The notes below the pieces were generated by a model that saw nothing but the letters and a program-made list of their open reading frames with translations, was not told the origin of the DNA and did not search any database. This document shows, piece after piece, positions 9,680-20,410 of a stretch of 64,000 bases of DNA. Origin of the DNA: Azospirillum sp. TSA2s (GTDB lineage: Bacteria; Pseudomonadota; Alphaproteobacteria; Azospirillales; Azospirillaceae); NCBI RefSeq assembly GCF_004923315.1, contig NZ_CP039647.1, positions 62,001-126,000 of the forward strand. Direction: 5' to 3'. Positions within the stretch are counted from its first letter, which is position 1. Every line of letters begins with the position of its first letter. The position numbers were made by a program, and so were the translations under genes.

Positions 9680-10432
9680 TCACTGCGCCGTGTAGCCACC
9701 GTCGACGAAGAGCTGTGCGCCGGTGATGAAGCTGGAGGCCGGCGAGGCCAGGAAGGCGATGGCCTCGGCCACCTCCTCCGGGCGGCCGATGCGCCCGACC
9801 GGGTGGGCGTCGCCGAAGCTCCGCAGCATCTCGCGGCCGTTCTCGACCACGCCCTCCATGATGTCGGTGTCGATGACGCCGGGCAGGACCACGTTGCAGC
9901 GGATACCGCGGCGGCCGTATTCGACGGCGACGATGCGGGCGAGCTGCGCCGATGCCGCCTTGGACGAGGCGTAGGCGGCCTGCGTCGGGAAGGCCGTCGT
10001 CGCCGACAGCGAGGAGTTGATGACGACGGCACCGCCGCCGCCCTCCTCCATCAGCGGCACCGCGGCGCGGATGGTGACGAAGGCGCCGCGGGCGTTGATC
10101 TGAAAGATTCGATCGTATTCCTCAACCGAGGTCTCACTCAGCGGCTTGTTCAGGGTGCGCCCGGCATTGCAGACGACGATGTCGAGCCGGCCGAAGCGCG
10201 CGCGGGCAAGATCGACCGAGCGCCGCGCAAGCTCCTCGTCGGACACGTCGCCGACCAGGGTGGCGATGTCGGCGGAGTCGAGCGACCGGAGCTCGTCCGA
10301 CAGGTCGGACGCGACGATCCGCGCGCCACGAGCCCGCAGCAGGTCGAGCACGGCGCGCCCGATGCCGCGGCGGGCGCCGGTCACCAGCGCCACCTTGCCG
10401 GTCAGATCGTAAGCGTTTGGCAGGTTGGTCAT
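9680..10432 (-). CDS. SDR family oxidoreductase
   Basis: 250 residues. Cofactor motif [17 protein letters not shown] in place of NNAG, catalytic Ser in NSSLSATT and YASSKAA for Tyr/Lys, and a C-terminal FVDGGYT typical of 3-oxoacyl-ACP-reductase-like SDRs. GGAG lies 7 bases before ATG 10432; the longer frame has no such site. It is divergent from the LysR gene at 10556, which probably regulates the SDR pair. Confidence 0.88.
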   Translation of the reverse strand: MTNLPNAYDLTGKVALVTGARRGIGRAVLDLLRARGARIVASDLSDELRSLDSADIATLVGDVSDEELARRSVDLARARFGRLDIVVCNAGRTLNKPLSETSVEEYDRIFQINARGAFVTIRAAVPLMEEGGGGAVVINSSLSATTAFPTQAAYASSKAASAQLARIVAVEYGRRGIRCNVVLPGVIDTDIMEGVVENGREMLRSFGDAHPVGRIGRPEEVAEAIAFLASPASSFITGAQLFVDGGYTAQ

Positions 10433-10555
10433 TGCGGTCTCCATGAATCCGGCGGAGCGATTTGTGCGCCCGCCGTCCATGCCCAAAAGGTGGCATTGGA
10501 CCGCTGTCGAGATAACTTGCTAAGAATTGGACAGTGTGGTTAGAGCGGCTAACCA

Positions 10556-11488
10556 ATGCAGATCGACCTGAACCTGTTGACCTTGTTCACCGCGGTGGCG
10601 GAGACCGGCAATTTCCGTGCGGCTGCCGACCGCCTTGGCGTGACGCGCTCGGCGGTCAGCCAGGGCGTGCAGCGGCTGGAGGCCGCTCTCGGGCAGGCGC
10701 TTTTCCTGCGTACCACCCGCAGCGTTCGGCTGACCGAGGCCGGCGAGCGGTTCCTGGCACAGGTCTCCGCCCCGCTGGCCGAGATCGCGGGCGCCATCGA
10801 CGCGGCGTCCGGTTCGGCGGAGGAGCCCCGCGGTCTGCTGCGGATCGCCGTCACCTCGATCGCCGAGCGGTTCCTGTCCGGACCGCTGATCGCCTCCTTC
10901 AGCGAAGCGTATCCCGGCGTCACGCTCGACGTGACGGTGACGGATCTGGAGTTCGACATCGTCGCCGCCGGTTTCGACGCCGGCGTGCGGCTGGGCGAAG
11001 TGATCGAGCGCGACATGATCGCAGTGCCGCTGACCGGCGACCAGCGCCAGATCGCGGTGGCGACGCCAAGCTATCTGGCGCGCCATGGCACGCCGGAACA
11101 CCCGCGCGATCTCGTCCGCCACCGCTGCATCGGCTGGCGGCCGCAGCCGGATACCGCACCCTACCGCTGGGAGTTCGAGAAAGACGGGCGCGCCTTCGAC
11201 GTGTCGGTGGAACCGCAGATCACCACCAACGACATGCTGCTGATGCTGCGCACGGCGCTCGCCGGCGCCGGCATCACCTTCGGCATGGAAGAGACGTTCC
11301 AACCCTATCTCGAACGCGGGGAACTCGTCTCGATCCTCGACGACTGGCTGCCGCCCTTCGCCGGATTCTTCCTGTATTTCCCGAGCCGGCGCACGGTGAC
11401 GCCCAAGCTCCGCGCCCTGATTGACCATGTCCGGCGCCACCGCGAAGGACCGAAGGCCGGACAGCCTTCCCTTCACCCCTCGACATAG
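10556..11488 (+). CDS. LysR family transcriptional regulator
   Basis: 310 residues. N-terminal HTH LNLLTLFTAVAETGNFRAAA followed by TRSAVSQGVQRLEAALGQ, then the substrate-binding domain (RGLLRIAVTSIAERFL and later GAGITFGMEET). It resembles the group of LysR proteins that control neighbouring reductases. Divergent from the two SDR genes by 123 bases. Its last 16 bases overlap the 3' end of the opposing LysR gene. No strong Shine-Dalgarno is visible. Confidence 0.87.
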   Translation: MQIDLNLLTLFTAVAETGNFRAAADRLGVTRSAVSQGVQRLEAALGQALFLRTTRSVRLTEAGERFLAQVSAPLAEIAGAIDAASGSAEEPRGLLRIAVTSIAERFLSGPLIASFSEAYPGVTLDVTVTDLEFDIVAAGFDAGVRLGEVIERDMIAVPLTGDQRQIAVATPSYLARHGTPEHPRDLVRHRCIGWRPQPDTAPYRWEFEKDGRAFDVSVEPQITTNDMLLMLRTALAGAGITFGMEETFQPYLERGELVSILDDWLPPFAGFFLYFPSRRTVTPKLRALIDHVRRHREGPKAGQPSLHPST

Positions 11489-12366
11489 GCCGCGAGTTCG
11501 TCGGCGGTCCCTTGCGGAAAGGCCGCTTTCAAATAATCGAGAAAGGCGGAAACGCGGGCGTTGAGCAGCCGCCGTGTCGGATAGAGCACCCACAGCGCCG
11601 TCTCGTGCCCAGTCACATCGCCCCAGTTCACCAGCCTGCCGGCGGCCAGATCGGGGCTGGCGAGCGACAGCGGCAGGCGGGCCGCCCCCACACCCAGGCG
11701 AACCGCATCGCGGATCATGACGAACGAGGAAAGGCTGAGGACCGGTTCGACCGCGATGCTCGATGGTCCGGACGATGTCGTCACTTCCCAGAGTTCGCGT
11801 TGGCCCAGCGATTCGCGGGTGACGGCGGGGACGGCATCGTGGCCGGCGGGGGGCGGCAGGTCAGGGCTCGCCACCACGACCAGCCGGTCACGAAGGAAGA
11901 TGCGGCCGACAAGGCTCTCATCGGGGTTCGGATTGACGCGGATGACCAGATCATAGGCTTCTTCGATCATGTCAACGGCGCGGTCTTCCGTGGTGACCTC
12001 AAGCCGGACCTCAGGGTATTTGCGCATAAATCCCGCCGCCAGCTTCCCCGTCGCGGTCTGCGAGAACAGCAGCGGCGCGCTGATCCGCAACCGGCCGCGG
12101 GGGCTCTGGCCACCCGACGCAATGGCCTTCGCCGTCTCGTCAAGCTCGGTCAGCAATACGCCCGTCCGCTCGAACAGGGCACTTCCCTCCGCCGTGAGTT
12201 TCAGTGAACGGGTGCCCCGCTCGAACAGACGCAGGTCGAGGCTCGCCTCCAACTCGGCCACCCGTCGCGACAGGGTCGCCTTCGGACGCCCGGCCGCACG
12301 CGCGGCCTTACCGAACCCGCCATGGCGGGCGACCAGATTGAAATCGGCCAGGGCAAGCAGGTCCAT
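11473..12366 (-). CDS. LysR family transcriptional regulator
   Basis: 297 residues from ATG 12366; a GTG three codons upstream (12375) is an alternative. HTH MDLLALADFNLVARHGGFGKAA, with PKATLSRRVAELEASLDLRL, and a substrate-binding domain with GRLRISAPLLFSQ. Divergent from the NmrA-like gene at 12472 with only about 105 bases between starts, so control of that gene is likely. Confidence 0.86.
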   Translation of the reverse strand: MDLLALADFNLVARHGGFGKAARAAGRPKATLSRRVAELEASLDLRLFERGTRSLKLTAEGSALFERTGVLLTELDETAKAIASGGQSPRGRLRISAPLLFSQTATGKLAAGFMRKYPEVRLEVTTEDRAVDMIEEAYDLVIRVNPNPDESLVGRIFLRDRLVVVASPDLPPPAGHDAVPAVTRESLGQRELWEVTTSSGPSSIAVEPVLSLSSFVMIRDAVRLGVGAARLPLSLASPDLAAGRLVNWGDVTGHETALWVLYPTRRLLNARVSAFLDYLKAAFPQGTADELAAYVEG

Positions 12367-12471
12367 CCGTTCCACCAGTGAGACAGTCCGTCCAAATCCG
12401 GTGTCTATCGGGCCTGCTGTGGATCGCTATTGTCAAGGACATCTTCTGACACCGAAACCGGAGTGATCCCC

Positions 12472-13338
12472 ATGACCATCCTCATTACCGGAGCCACCGG
12501 CCGCGTTGGCCGCCATGTCGTCGACCAGCTGGCGAAGCGCGGTGCCGACGTGCGCGTGCTGACCCGCGACCCGTCGAAGGCCGCCTTCCCCGCCGGGGTG
12601 GAGGTCGCCCAGGGCGACATGCTGGACATCGATGCACTGCGTGCCGCCTTCCGCGGTGTCCGCACCCTGTTCCTGTTGAATGCCGTCACCGGCGATGAAT
12701 TCACCCAGGCGCTCATCACCCTGAACATCGCCCGCGAGGCGGGTGTCGAGCGGGTCGTCTATCTGTCGGTGTTCGAAGCCGATCGCGCGGTGAATGTGCC
12801 GCATTTCGCGGTGAAGTTCGGCGCCGAGCGCATGCTCGACCAGATGGGCTTCAGCGCCACCATCCTGCGCCCGACCTACTTCATCGACAACGAGGTGATG
12901 ATCAAGGACGTCGTCCTCAATCACGGCGTCTACCCAATGCCGATCGGTAGCAGGGGCGTCGCCATGGTCGATGCGCGGGACATCGCGGAAGTCGCGGCCA
13001 TCGAGCTGATCCGTCGTGACCGGGCGCCGGGCAAACTGCCGGTCGAGACCATCAATCTGGTTGGCCCTGACACGCTGACCGGACCGCAGGTGGCCGCGAT
13101 CTGGTCCGATCTGCTGGGCCGCACCGTGGTCTATGGCGGCGACGATCCCAGCGGGTTCGAGCAGACCATGGCGTCCTTCATGCCGAAATGGACCGCCTAT
13201 GAGATGCGCCTGATGGCCGAGCGCTATGTCAGCGACGGGATGATCCCCGATGCCGGCGACGTCGAACGTCTGACCGGCCTGCTGCGACGCCCGCTGCACA
13301 GCTACCGCAGCTTCGCCGCTGCGATCGCCGCCGGCTGA
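12472..13338 (+). CDS. NmrA-like/atypical SDR NAD(P)-binding protein
   Basis: 288 residues. ILITGATGRVGRHVV at the N-terminus is the atypical-SDR dinucleotide motif (GxxGxxG); LTRDPSKAAF, GDMLDIDALRAAFRGV and YLSVFEAD follow the NmrA/HSCARG pattern. Such proteins act as NAD(P)-sensing regulators or quinone/azo reductase-like enzymes. GGAG lies 8 bases before ATG 12472, clearly better than the upstream TTG at 12430. Likely regulated by the divergent LysR protein. Confidence 0.83.
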   Translation: MTILITGATGRVGRHVVDQLAKRGADVRVLTRDPSKAAFPAGVEVAQGDMLDIDALRAAFRGVRTLFLLNAVTGDEFTQALITLNIAREAGVERVVYLSVFEADRAVNVPHFAVKFGAERMLDQMGFSATILRPTYFIDNEVMIKDVVLNHGVYPMPIGSRGVAMVDARDIAEVAAIELIRRDRAPGKLPVETINLVGPDTLTGPQVAAIWSDLLGRTVVYGGDDPSGFEQTMASFMPKWTAYEMRLMAERYVSDGMIPDAGDVERLTGLLRRPLHSYRSFAAAIAAG

Positions 13339-13372
13339 AGTTCCATGCGACCACCGCCGATGTCGGCGCGGT

Positions 13373-14383
13373 TCACGATGCGAGATGGCAGGCCACCCGA
13401 TGCGACACATCCGTCGCCGATCCCCGAGGGGCGAGCGGCGGTGTCGTCTCCCGGCAGATCGGGCCGGCCATTGGGCAGCGGGGGTGGAATCGCCAGCCGG
13501 CCAGGGGGTTTATCGCGCTCGGCGGATCGCCGATCGGGAGGGTGCGCGTGGTACGGGGACCGGCGCCGCCGACAGCAGCATCCTGGTGTAGGGGTGCTGC
13601 GGGTCGGTGAACAGCGTCTCGCACTCCGCGATCTCGACGATGCGCCTCAGACACATCACCGCAACCCGATGGCTGATGTGGCGGACCACGGCGAGGTCGT
13701 GCGCAACGAACAGGTTCGTGATGCCGAACTCCGCCTGCAGATCCATCAGCAGGTTGACCACCTGGGCCTGCACCGAGACATCCAGAGCCGACACCGGCTC
13801 GTCCCAGACGATCAGCTTGGGGTTCAGCGCCAGCGCCCGCGCGATCCCCAACCGCTGGCGCTGACCGCCGGAGAACTCGCCGGGGAGCTTGGCCATCGCC
13901 TCCGGCCGCAGGCCGACCTTGGCGAACAGCCAGGCCAGTCGGTCGCGGAGCCCGCCCGCTCCGCGCCATGCCGGATCGTCGAAGTTGCGCATTGGCTCCG
14001 CCACGATCTCGGAGTCCGACAGGCGCGGGTTCAAGGAGGCGTAGGGATCCTGGAAAATGATCTGCATGTCACGGCAATGCGCACGCATCCGTGACGGCGC
14101 AAGAGTCAGCAATTCCACCTCCTTCAAACGGACGGATCCGGCGGTGGGTTCGATCAGCCGCAGCACCGACTTGCCGGTCGTAGTCTTGCCGCAGCCGGAT
14201 TCTCCGACCAAGGACAGCGCTTCACCGCGGTTCAGGGTAAAGGACACCCCATCCACAGCCTTCACCCCGCCTGCCCTGCCCGGCTTTGCCGCCGACATGG
14301 AATTGATTGGTCAGGTCCGACATATTGAGAAGGGGCGATGCGGACTGCTTCGCTGCAAAGTCCGGATTCGGGTGCGGGATCAT
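13373..14383 (-). pseudogene. dppF-like ABC transporter ATPase, two frameshifts
   Basis: Oligopeptide/dipeptide importer ATPase broken into three frames. The body (13510-14298) has Walker A GESGCGKTTTGKS, FQDPYASLNPRL, the signature FSGGQRQRLGIARAL and Walker B LIVWDEPVSALD. The true N-terminus (from ATG 14383, [19 protein letters not shown]) is in another frame, with the shift in the G-rich stretch near 14265-14285. The C-terminal family motif INPLAGWRFHPRCPMAG lies in a third frame after a shift near 13550-13560. Two independent shifts argue for decay, though sequencing error at G-runs should be ruled out. Confidence 0.8.
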
Positions 14384-15355
<972 letters not shown>

Positions 15356-15368
15356 TCCGCCGGCTAAA

Positions 15369-15845
15369 GCGCGGCGGCTTCTCGGACCAGTTCCCCGGCA
15401 CCCCGCCCGCTTGGCGTCCGAAGACCCGGAACTCGATGACGGACGCGGCCGCCACGTCGCGGTCTTCGACCAGACCGCAGTCCGGGCACCGGTGCACGCG
15501 ATCGGCCAGGGTCTTTTTAACCTTGGCGCCGCAGCACGGGCACTCTTGCGATGTGCCGCGCGGATCGACGGCGACCACCAGCTTACCGGCTCTCTCGGCC
15601 TTGTCAGCGATCAGCGCCCTCAACAGGCCCCACACAGCGTCCAATACATCCTTGGCCAGCATCGAGCGGGCCAGGCCTTGACTGGTGAGGTCTTCGACCG
15701 CGATGCGGTCGAAGATGGCGACGATGTCCGCCGCCAGCTTGTGCAGGTCATCGGCGCGGCGGTTGGCAGCCTTGCGGCTGTAAGCCGCCAGACGCGCCGT
15801 CGCCTTTTTCCGGCGTTTGCTCCGAGGAAAGGGCCCCCCTACGAC
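15369..15845 (-). pseudogene. TnpB-like (IS200/IS605 family) C-terminal remnant
   Basis: About 155 residues of TnpB without the N-terminal half. Visible are RIAVEDL (second RuvC piece), a four-cysteine zinc finger ECPCCGAKV...HRCPDCG and the last RuvC aspartate in [13 protein letters not shown]. No start codon context or TnpA partner is present. It abuts the dppD relic, so the element probably entered upstream of dppD and removed dppC. TnpB proteins are RNA-guided nucleases; the right-end guide RNA region appears lost here. Confidence 0.75.
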
Positions 15846-15860
15846 ATCGAGGGGTAGAGA

Positions 15861-17043
15861 ATGGTCGAGGTCACGATACCGTTGAGTTCCTCCGAGACGA
15901 CGGATCGGAGGGACGTGATGCTGGCCCCAGACGATGTGACGGCGATGATCCGGTTGCAGGCCCTGGGTTGGGGCACGAAGCGGATCACCCGGGAGTTGGG
16001 GTGCGATCGCAAGACGGTGAAGCGTTACTTGCGTGGTGGTGGTTGGCACCCCTACCGGTCGCCGCGACGGGCTGGTCGACTGGATGACTTGACGAATTGG
16101 CTCGGCGAGCGCTTCAGGCGACATCGAGGCAATGCCGACGTCGTCCGCCAAGAGTTGGCGGACGAGCATGGGGTCCAAGTGTCGCTGCGCACTATGGAGC
16201 GCGCCGTCCAGTGATTGCGCCAGGATCTGGAGGCGGAGAGCCGAGCCACGGTGCGTTTCGAGACGACGCCGGGGCAGCAGTTGCAGATCGACTTCGGCAC
16301 CACCACCGTGGAGGTCGGCGGTGAGCGGATGCGGGTTCACCTGTTCGTCGCGACACTGGGCTACTCGCGCCGCAACTTCGTCACGGTGTTCCGTCACGAG
16401 CGGCAGTCTGCCTGGATCACCGGCCTGGAGGCCGCCTTCCGGCACTTCGGGGGCGTGCCGCACGAGGTGCTGATCGACAATCCCAAGACCCTGGTCACCC
16501 ATCACGATCGGGAAACTCGGGAAGTGACCTTCAACGACCGCTTCCATGCCTTCGCCCGCTATTAGGGCTTTCGCCTGCGCGCCGTATCGGGCGCGCACCA
16601 AAGGCAAGGACGAGAACGGTGTCGGCTACGTCAAGAAGAACGCTGTCGCCGGGCGGCGCTTCGCCAGTTGGGAGGCGTTCGAAGGACACTTGGCGCACTG
16701 GATGCGCACCATCGCTGATGTCTGCGTTTCCGAGCGTCTGAGCACGGCTGCGGGCTCGAAAGAGGCCCTGCTCGAAAAGTTTAAGGCGCAATCGACCGCG
16801 AGCGATCCGGCCTTCGCGGCGCGGGAAGAGACTCGGCGAGCCGTGCGCATCGGCCGTGAGGCTCGCGAGGCCGAGCGCAACGCGGCGCGCGACGCCCGCA
16901 AGGCTGCCGAGCAGGAGGCCCTGCAAGCGGAACAAGCTGAGCGGGCCGCCCGTGAGGCGCTGGAGGCCCAGGAAACCGCCGAGCAGGCCGCGCGCCAAGT
17001 GGCCATGGCAGCGGAGGCGAAGGCCGCCCGTGATGCCCGCTAG
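15861..17043 (+). pseudogene. IS21 family istA transposase, two stops and a frameshift
   Basis: The three pieces read as one IstA. Residues MIRLQALGWGTKRITRELGC form the N-terminal HTH, then a TGA at 16212-16214 interrupts; TPGQQLQIDFGTTTVEVGGE begins the DDE core; a TAG at 16563-16565 stands where family members have Trp; and CAPYRARTKGKDENGVGYVKKNA continues in another frame. The C-terminus ends in an Ala/Glu/Arg-rich coiled coil (about 16780-17040). No istB follows. The element is dead in this copy. Confidence 0.82.
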
Positions 17044-17495
17044 GCCAGGAATCGCTGACGGTCCGCAGCGTCGAGAAGGCCGAGTCCAGGCGGCACCGCC
17101 AAAGCCATCCGTCCCAGACGCCGAACGGCTCCGGGCCGGATGGCGGGAGATGAAAAACAGATGATGAGGATACTACGATCATTCGGTTCAAAGCTGTCAT
17201 TGCCTATGCGGAAAAGCCTGCACATGGCTGACAAGCGTCAGGATTCGCTCCTGATCACCGAATAATCTTGATATTATAGCGTCATGTCTTATTCTGCGGT
17301 TATTGATCGCTGGAGGCTTAACCGTCTCTTGAGAGAGACGCGGTAGGTTTCTTGGCGCGGTCCCCTGCCGCGCTCCTCAGCAAGTCGCAACTCCCTCTTT
17401 CGACCTCCTCCTGGCGAGATCGCCGGCGCTTGACCGTTCCCCAACCGGGGGTGTGGTCCGCTTTGCGCCGTCATGCGTGTGGAAGGTCCCACTCC
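17044..17495. other. Leader/intergenic region upstream of the DEAD-box helicase
   Basis: No gene seen. It contains an AT-rich promoter-like patch around 17255-17285 (TTGATATTATAG) and a 7-bp hairpin CGTCTCT/AGAGACG at 17323-17340, giving the helicase a probable 5' leader of about 200 bases. Long structured leaders are common for cold-inducible RNA helicases; that role is inferred. Confidence 0.45.
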
Positions 17496-18770
17496 TTGTC
17501 CGAAGATTTCGTTTCCGAACAGACGTTTGCTGATCTCGGCATTCATTCCAAGATCGCCCAGGCTCTAGGTGAGCATGGCTATACCACGCCGACGCCCATT
17601 CAGGCGGCGGCCATCCCGCCGGCGTTGGCCGGCCGCGACATCCTCGCCACCGCCGAAACCGGCACCGGCAAGACCGCGGCCTTCATGCTGCCGGCCCTGA
17701 CCCGCGTTGCCGAACTGCCCCCTCCCGCGGTTGCCGCGCCACGCATCCTCGTGCTTGCCCCGACGCGTGAACTGGCCAGCCAGGTCACCCAGGCGGCGCG
17801 CAAATATGCCAAGCCGCTGCGCATGAACATCATCGACGTGGTCGGCGGCATGCCGTACGGTGAGCAGCTTCGCATGCTGTCGCGCCCGGTGCATGTCGTG
17901 GTGGCGACCCCCGGCCGCCTGATCGACCACATCGAACGGCAGCGCATCGACCTCAGCGCCGTCGAGGTGCTGATCCTCGACGAGGCGGACCGCATGCTGG
18001 ACATGGGCTTCCTCGATGACGTCGAGAGGATCGCTGACGCCTGCAAGGCCAGCCGCCAGACGCTGCTGTTCACGGCGACGCTGGACCGCCGCATGAGCCA
18101 GCTCGCCGGCAAGCTGCTGCGCAACCCGGAACGCGTCGCTGTCCAGAGCCAGGCGACCGCGATCAACGTGGAACAGCGCCTGCACCACACCGACGACATG
18201 GAGCACAAGCGCCGGCTGCTGATGCACTTCGCCGGCCAGGGCGAGGTCGGCAAGGCGATCATCTTCGCCGCCACCAAGCGCGACGCCGACGCACTGGCGG
18301 AGGAGCTGAGCGCCGCCGGCCATGCCGCCGCCGCCCTGCACGGCGACATGGATCAGTCCAAGCGCAACCGCACCCTCCAGCGTCTGCGCACCGGCCAAGT
18401 CCGTCTGCTGGTGGCGACCGACGTTGCCGCCCGCGGTATCGACGTGCGCGACATCACACACGTCATCAATTTCGACCTGCCGCGCTCGGCCGAGGATTAT
18501 GTCCACCGCATCGGCCGCACCGGCCGGGCCGGTGCTTCGGGTATCGCTGTGTCCTTCGCGTCGCGCGCCGATCGCGAGACCCTGTCCCGCATCGAACGCT
18601 TCACCGGTGCGACGCTGGCGATCCATACGATCTCCGGCATGGAACCGCAACGTTCCTTCTCTGGCGGCACGGGACGGCCGGCGGGCCGCCCGGCCAATCG
18701 CGGCGGAGCAAGGCCGTGGCAGCGCGACGGCGGCATGGGCAGGCCGCAGCCGCGCGCTGAACGCTGGTAA
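17496..18770 (+). CDS. DEAD-box RNA helicase, RhlE type
   Basis: 424 residues. Q motif TFADLGIHSKIAQALGEHGYTTPTPIQ, Walker A AETGTGKT, PTRELA, DEAD box LILDEADRMLDMGF, motif III as TAT (LFTATLD), and the C-terminal RecA domain with ATDVAARGID and HRIGRTGRAG. A short basic Gly/Arg-rich tail (SGGTGRPAGRPANRGG) ends the protein. Start TTG 17496 has GGAAGG 9 bases upstream and matches the family N-terminus; the longer frame upstream is low-complexity. Likely roles are RNA remodelling, ribosome assembly or cold adaptation. Monocistronic, followed by a terminator. Confidence 0.9.
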   Translation: MSEDFVSEQTFADLGIHSKIAQALGEHGYTTPTPIQAAAIPPALAGRDILATAETGTGKTAAFMLPALTRVAELPPPAVAAPRILVLAPTRELASQVTQAARKYAKPLRMNIIDVVGGMPYGEQLRMLSRPVHVVVATPGRLIDHIERQRIDLSAVEVLILDEADRMLDMGFLDDVERIADACKASRQTLLFTATLDRRMSQLAGKLLRNPERVAVQSQATAINVEQRLHHTDDMEHKRRLLMHFAGQGEVGKAIIFAATKRDADALAEELSAAGHAAAALHGDMDQSKRNRTLQRLRTGQVRLLVATDVAARGIDVRDITHVINFDLPRSAEDYVHRIGRTGRAGASGIAVSFASRADRETLSRIERFTGATLAIHTISGMEPQRSFSGGTGRPAGRPANRGGARPWQRDGGMGRPQPRAERW

Positions 18771-18795
18771 CGCGTTCGAACGAGGCGACCAGATC

Positions 18796-18827
18796 AAGCG
18801 CGGTCTTTCAGGACCGCGCTTTCTTTG
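18796..18827 (+). terminator. Intrinsic terminator of the helicase gene
   Basis: AAGCGCGGTC and GACCGCGCTT form a perfect 10-bp GC-rich stem with a 6-base loop, followed by TCTTT, 25 bases after the helicase stop. Good intrinsic terminator. Confidence 0.85.
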
Positions 18828-19930
18828 TCTTCATGCCCTGATGCCGGCACCAAGCAGCCGTCTTACCGTCACCACCCGAAAGTGCGCAGACTGTCCGGGA
18901 TGTAGGAGCATGGTGTGAACTTAGGCCCAGCTGCGGGTATTGTGCGGTCGCGATGCCCAACAGGCGCGGGAGCTTGCAGATGCTCTGAGCAAGCGACCAT
19001 GGCACGACGTGTCATATTTCGCTGGAACGTTCGAGTACTTGAAAGCTGCCGTCAGGTAAAACATGAATTCAGAGGCTTAGTCTGAATGCTGAGGCGTTTA
19101 CGCTGTCCTGATGAGCCGAAGACGAACAGCCGGACTTGGTCATGTTTCTTCGCCGTTTAGGATGGCTCCGATTCTATCCTCGCAGGGGCGGACCATTCGA
19201 CAACAAGCGCATGATGAAACGGTTAAACATTGCTTCGAGTTCAGACTGAGCACCCGATCGATCAGGTCCGGCTTGTCCTCATTCTTGATGAGGTCAGACT
19301 CTTTGATGCACCTGATCGCATCATCCAGCATATCGTCTGCGAAGATGTTCGGCATCGGTGAACATTAACGTGTATCTTCATGATATACGAGCAATTTCCA
19401 CGAATATTTCACAATTGAAATCACTTGTTTGGAAGTCCTTGTAGAGTGGATAGGCAGAACCAGTCCTACAGCTTCTCGGTAACTCGGCAGCCGCCAGCTC
19501 AAGCCTGGTGGCGTGGCGGAGGTTTGCGGTTATCCATCGCCGAGCATAGCCAACTAGAGGAGCGCGCGATATGTATTCGCCAAACATGTGTGGACAACCG
19601 CTACGGTGCAAGGAGAAAGAGAAGTCGTGGTGGCATGGCCGGGTGTGGTTATGTGTCCGGCCTCTGCTGATGCGGTGCTCATATCCGCGGGCCATGATGA
19701 AATCCGCGGATCGGGTCCCAATGAGGGCAGCGCAATAGGTGTCATCCTCGGCTTTGCGCATTGCAGGATATCCGTCCGTTCTGGGACGGTGGTCATCGGG
19801 CCAAGCGGAGTGAGGGATTGTCGCGCTCTATGGGGCGTAGCAGACGGATTCGATGAGTCGGCGCAGGAGCGGAGGGGCGGCTTTCATCATGTCGGTGTTT
19901 TCGGGCGACATGGCGAAAGCCTATTCGAAC
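18828..19930. other. Gene-poor stretch of about 1.1 kb
   Basis: GC content drops compared with the neighbours and I see no protein I recognise. One minus-strand frame at 19140-19355 is listed separately. Other frames lack ribosome binding sites and protein-like composition. The right edge is the terminal repeat of an IS5-family relic, so this may be old flanking DNA degraded after insertions. Confidence 0.5.
19140..19355 (-). CDS. Hypothetical small protein, doubtful
   Basis: 71 residues. The first half (ADDMLDDAIRCIKESDLIK) is plausibly helical and acidic; the rest has three cysteines (SCACC). No clear Shine-Dalgarno and no family recognised. It lies in a gene-poor, degraded region and may be chance or a fragment. 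Confidence 0.2.
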   Translation of the reverse strand: MPNIFADDMLDDAIRCIKESDLIKNEDKPDLIDRVLSLNSKQCLTVSSCACCRMVRPCEDRIGAILNGEET

Positions 19931-20410
19931 GACTTTGGCGCACAAATCAACGTGAAGGCGGAGCCGGCCGGCTGGCGGCGGTGATCAGGCGACCTTGCGC
20001 GAGACGGGCATGCCCAAGCTGGTCATGATGTTGAGGACTGTGCATCCAACAGCGGCCTCGACCTTCTGGGCAGACAGACTCCGGGCGCGGAGGCTGCGAC
20101 CGATCAGGTGCTTGTAGCGCATCATCGCCACGTCGCCCAGGGACCGGCGACCGTATTGCACATCCCGCTGCCAGCCGAGCCGACCACGCTCGGTGATCAG
20201 CCGGATGTGGCGGTCGCGTTGGCTGGGGGCGTTCGCAGCTGTGTCGCGCGGCACCCCGCTCGAGCGCGGCGAGATGATCACCTCCGCCGCAGGACTGTGG
20301 GCGGCGACGGAGCGGTAGACCGGCTCGCCGTCATAGGCGCCGTCCGCCAGCACCATGCCGATCGGGCGGGTGATCTGGTCGAGCAACGAGCCGACCAGTG
20401 AAGTGTCCCC
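19931..20410 (-). mobile_element. IS5-family (IS903-like) element, 3' fragment
   Basis: Begins with the terminal sequence GACTTTGGCGCACAAATC at 19931-19948, the same end as the IS5 element at 31373. Inside, the minus strand codes for the transposase C-terminal half (19985-20410): DTSLVGSLLDQITRPIGMVLADGAYDGEPVYRSV and GRLGWQRDVQYGRRSLGDV, with the conserved Asp in LADGAYDG. The coding sequence breaks exactly where an ISL3 element begins; the N-terminal half is not found beyond that element. Confidence 0.8.

Noticed and set aside
19588..20028. 146-residue plus-strand frame
   Set aside because: Runs through the IS5 terminal repeat and antisense to its transposase; no start signal.
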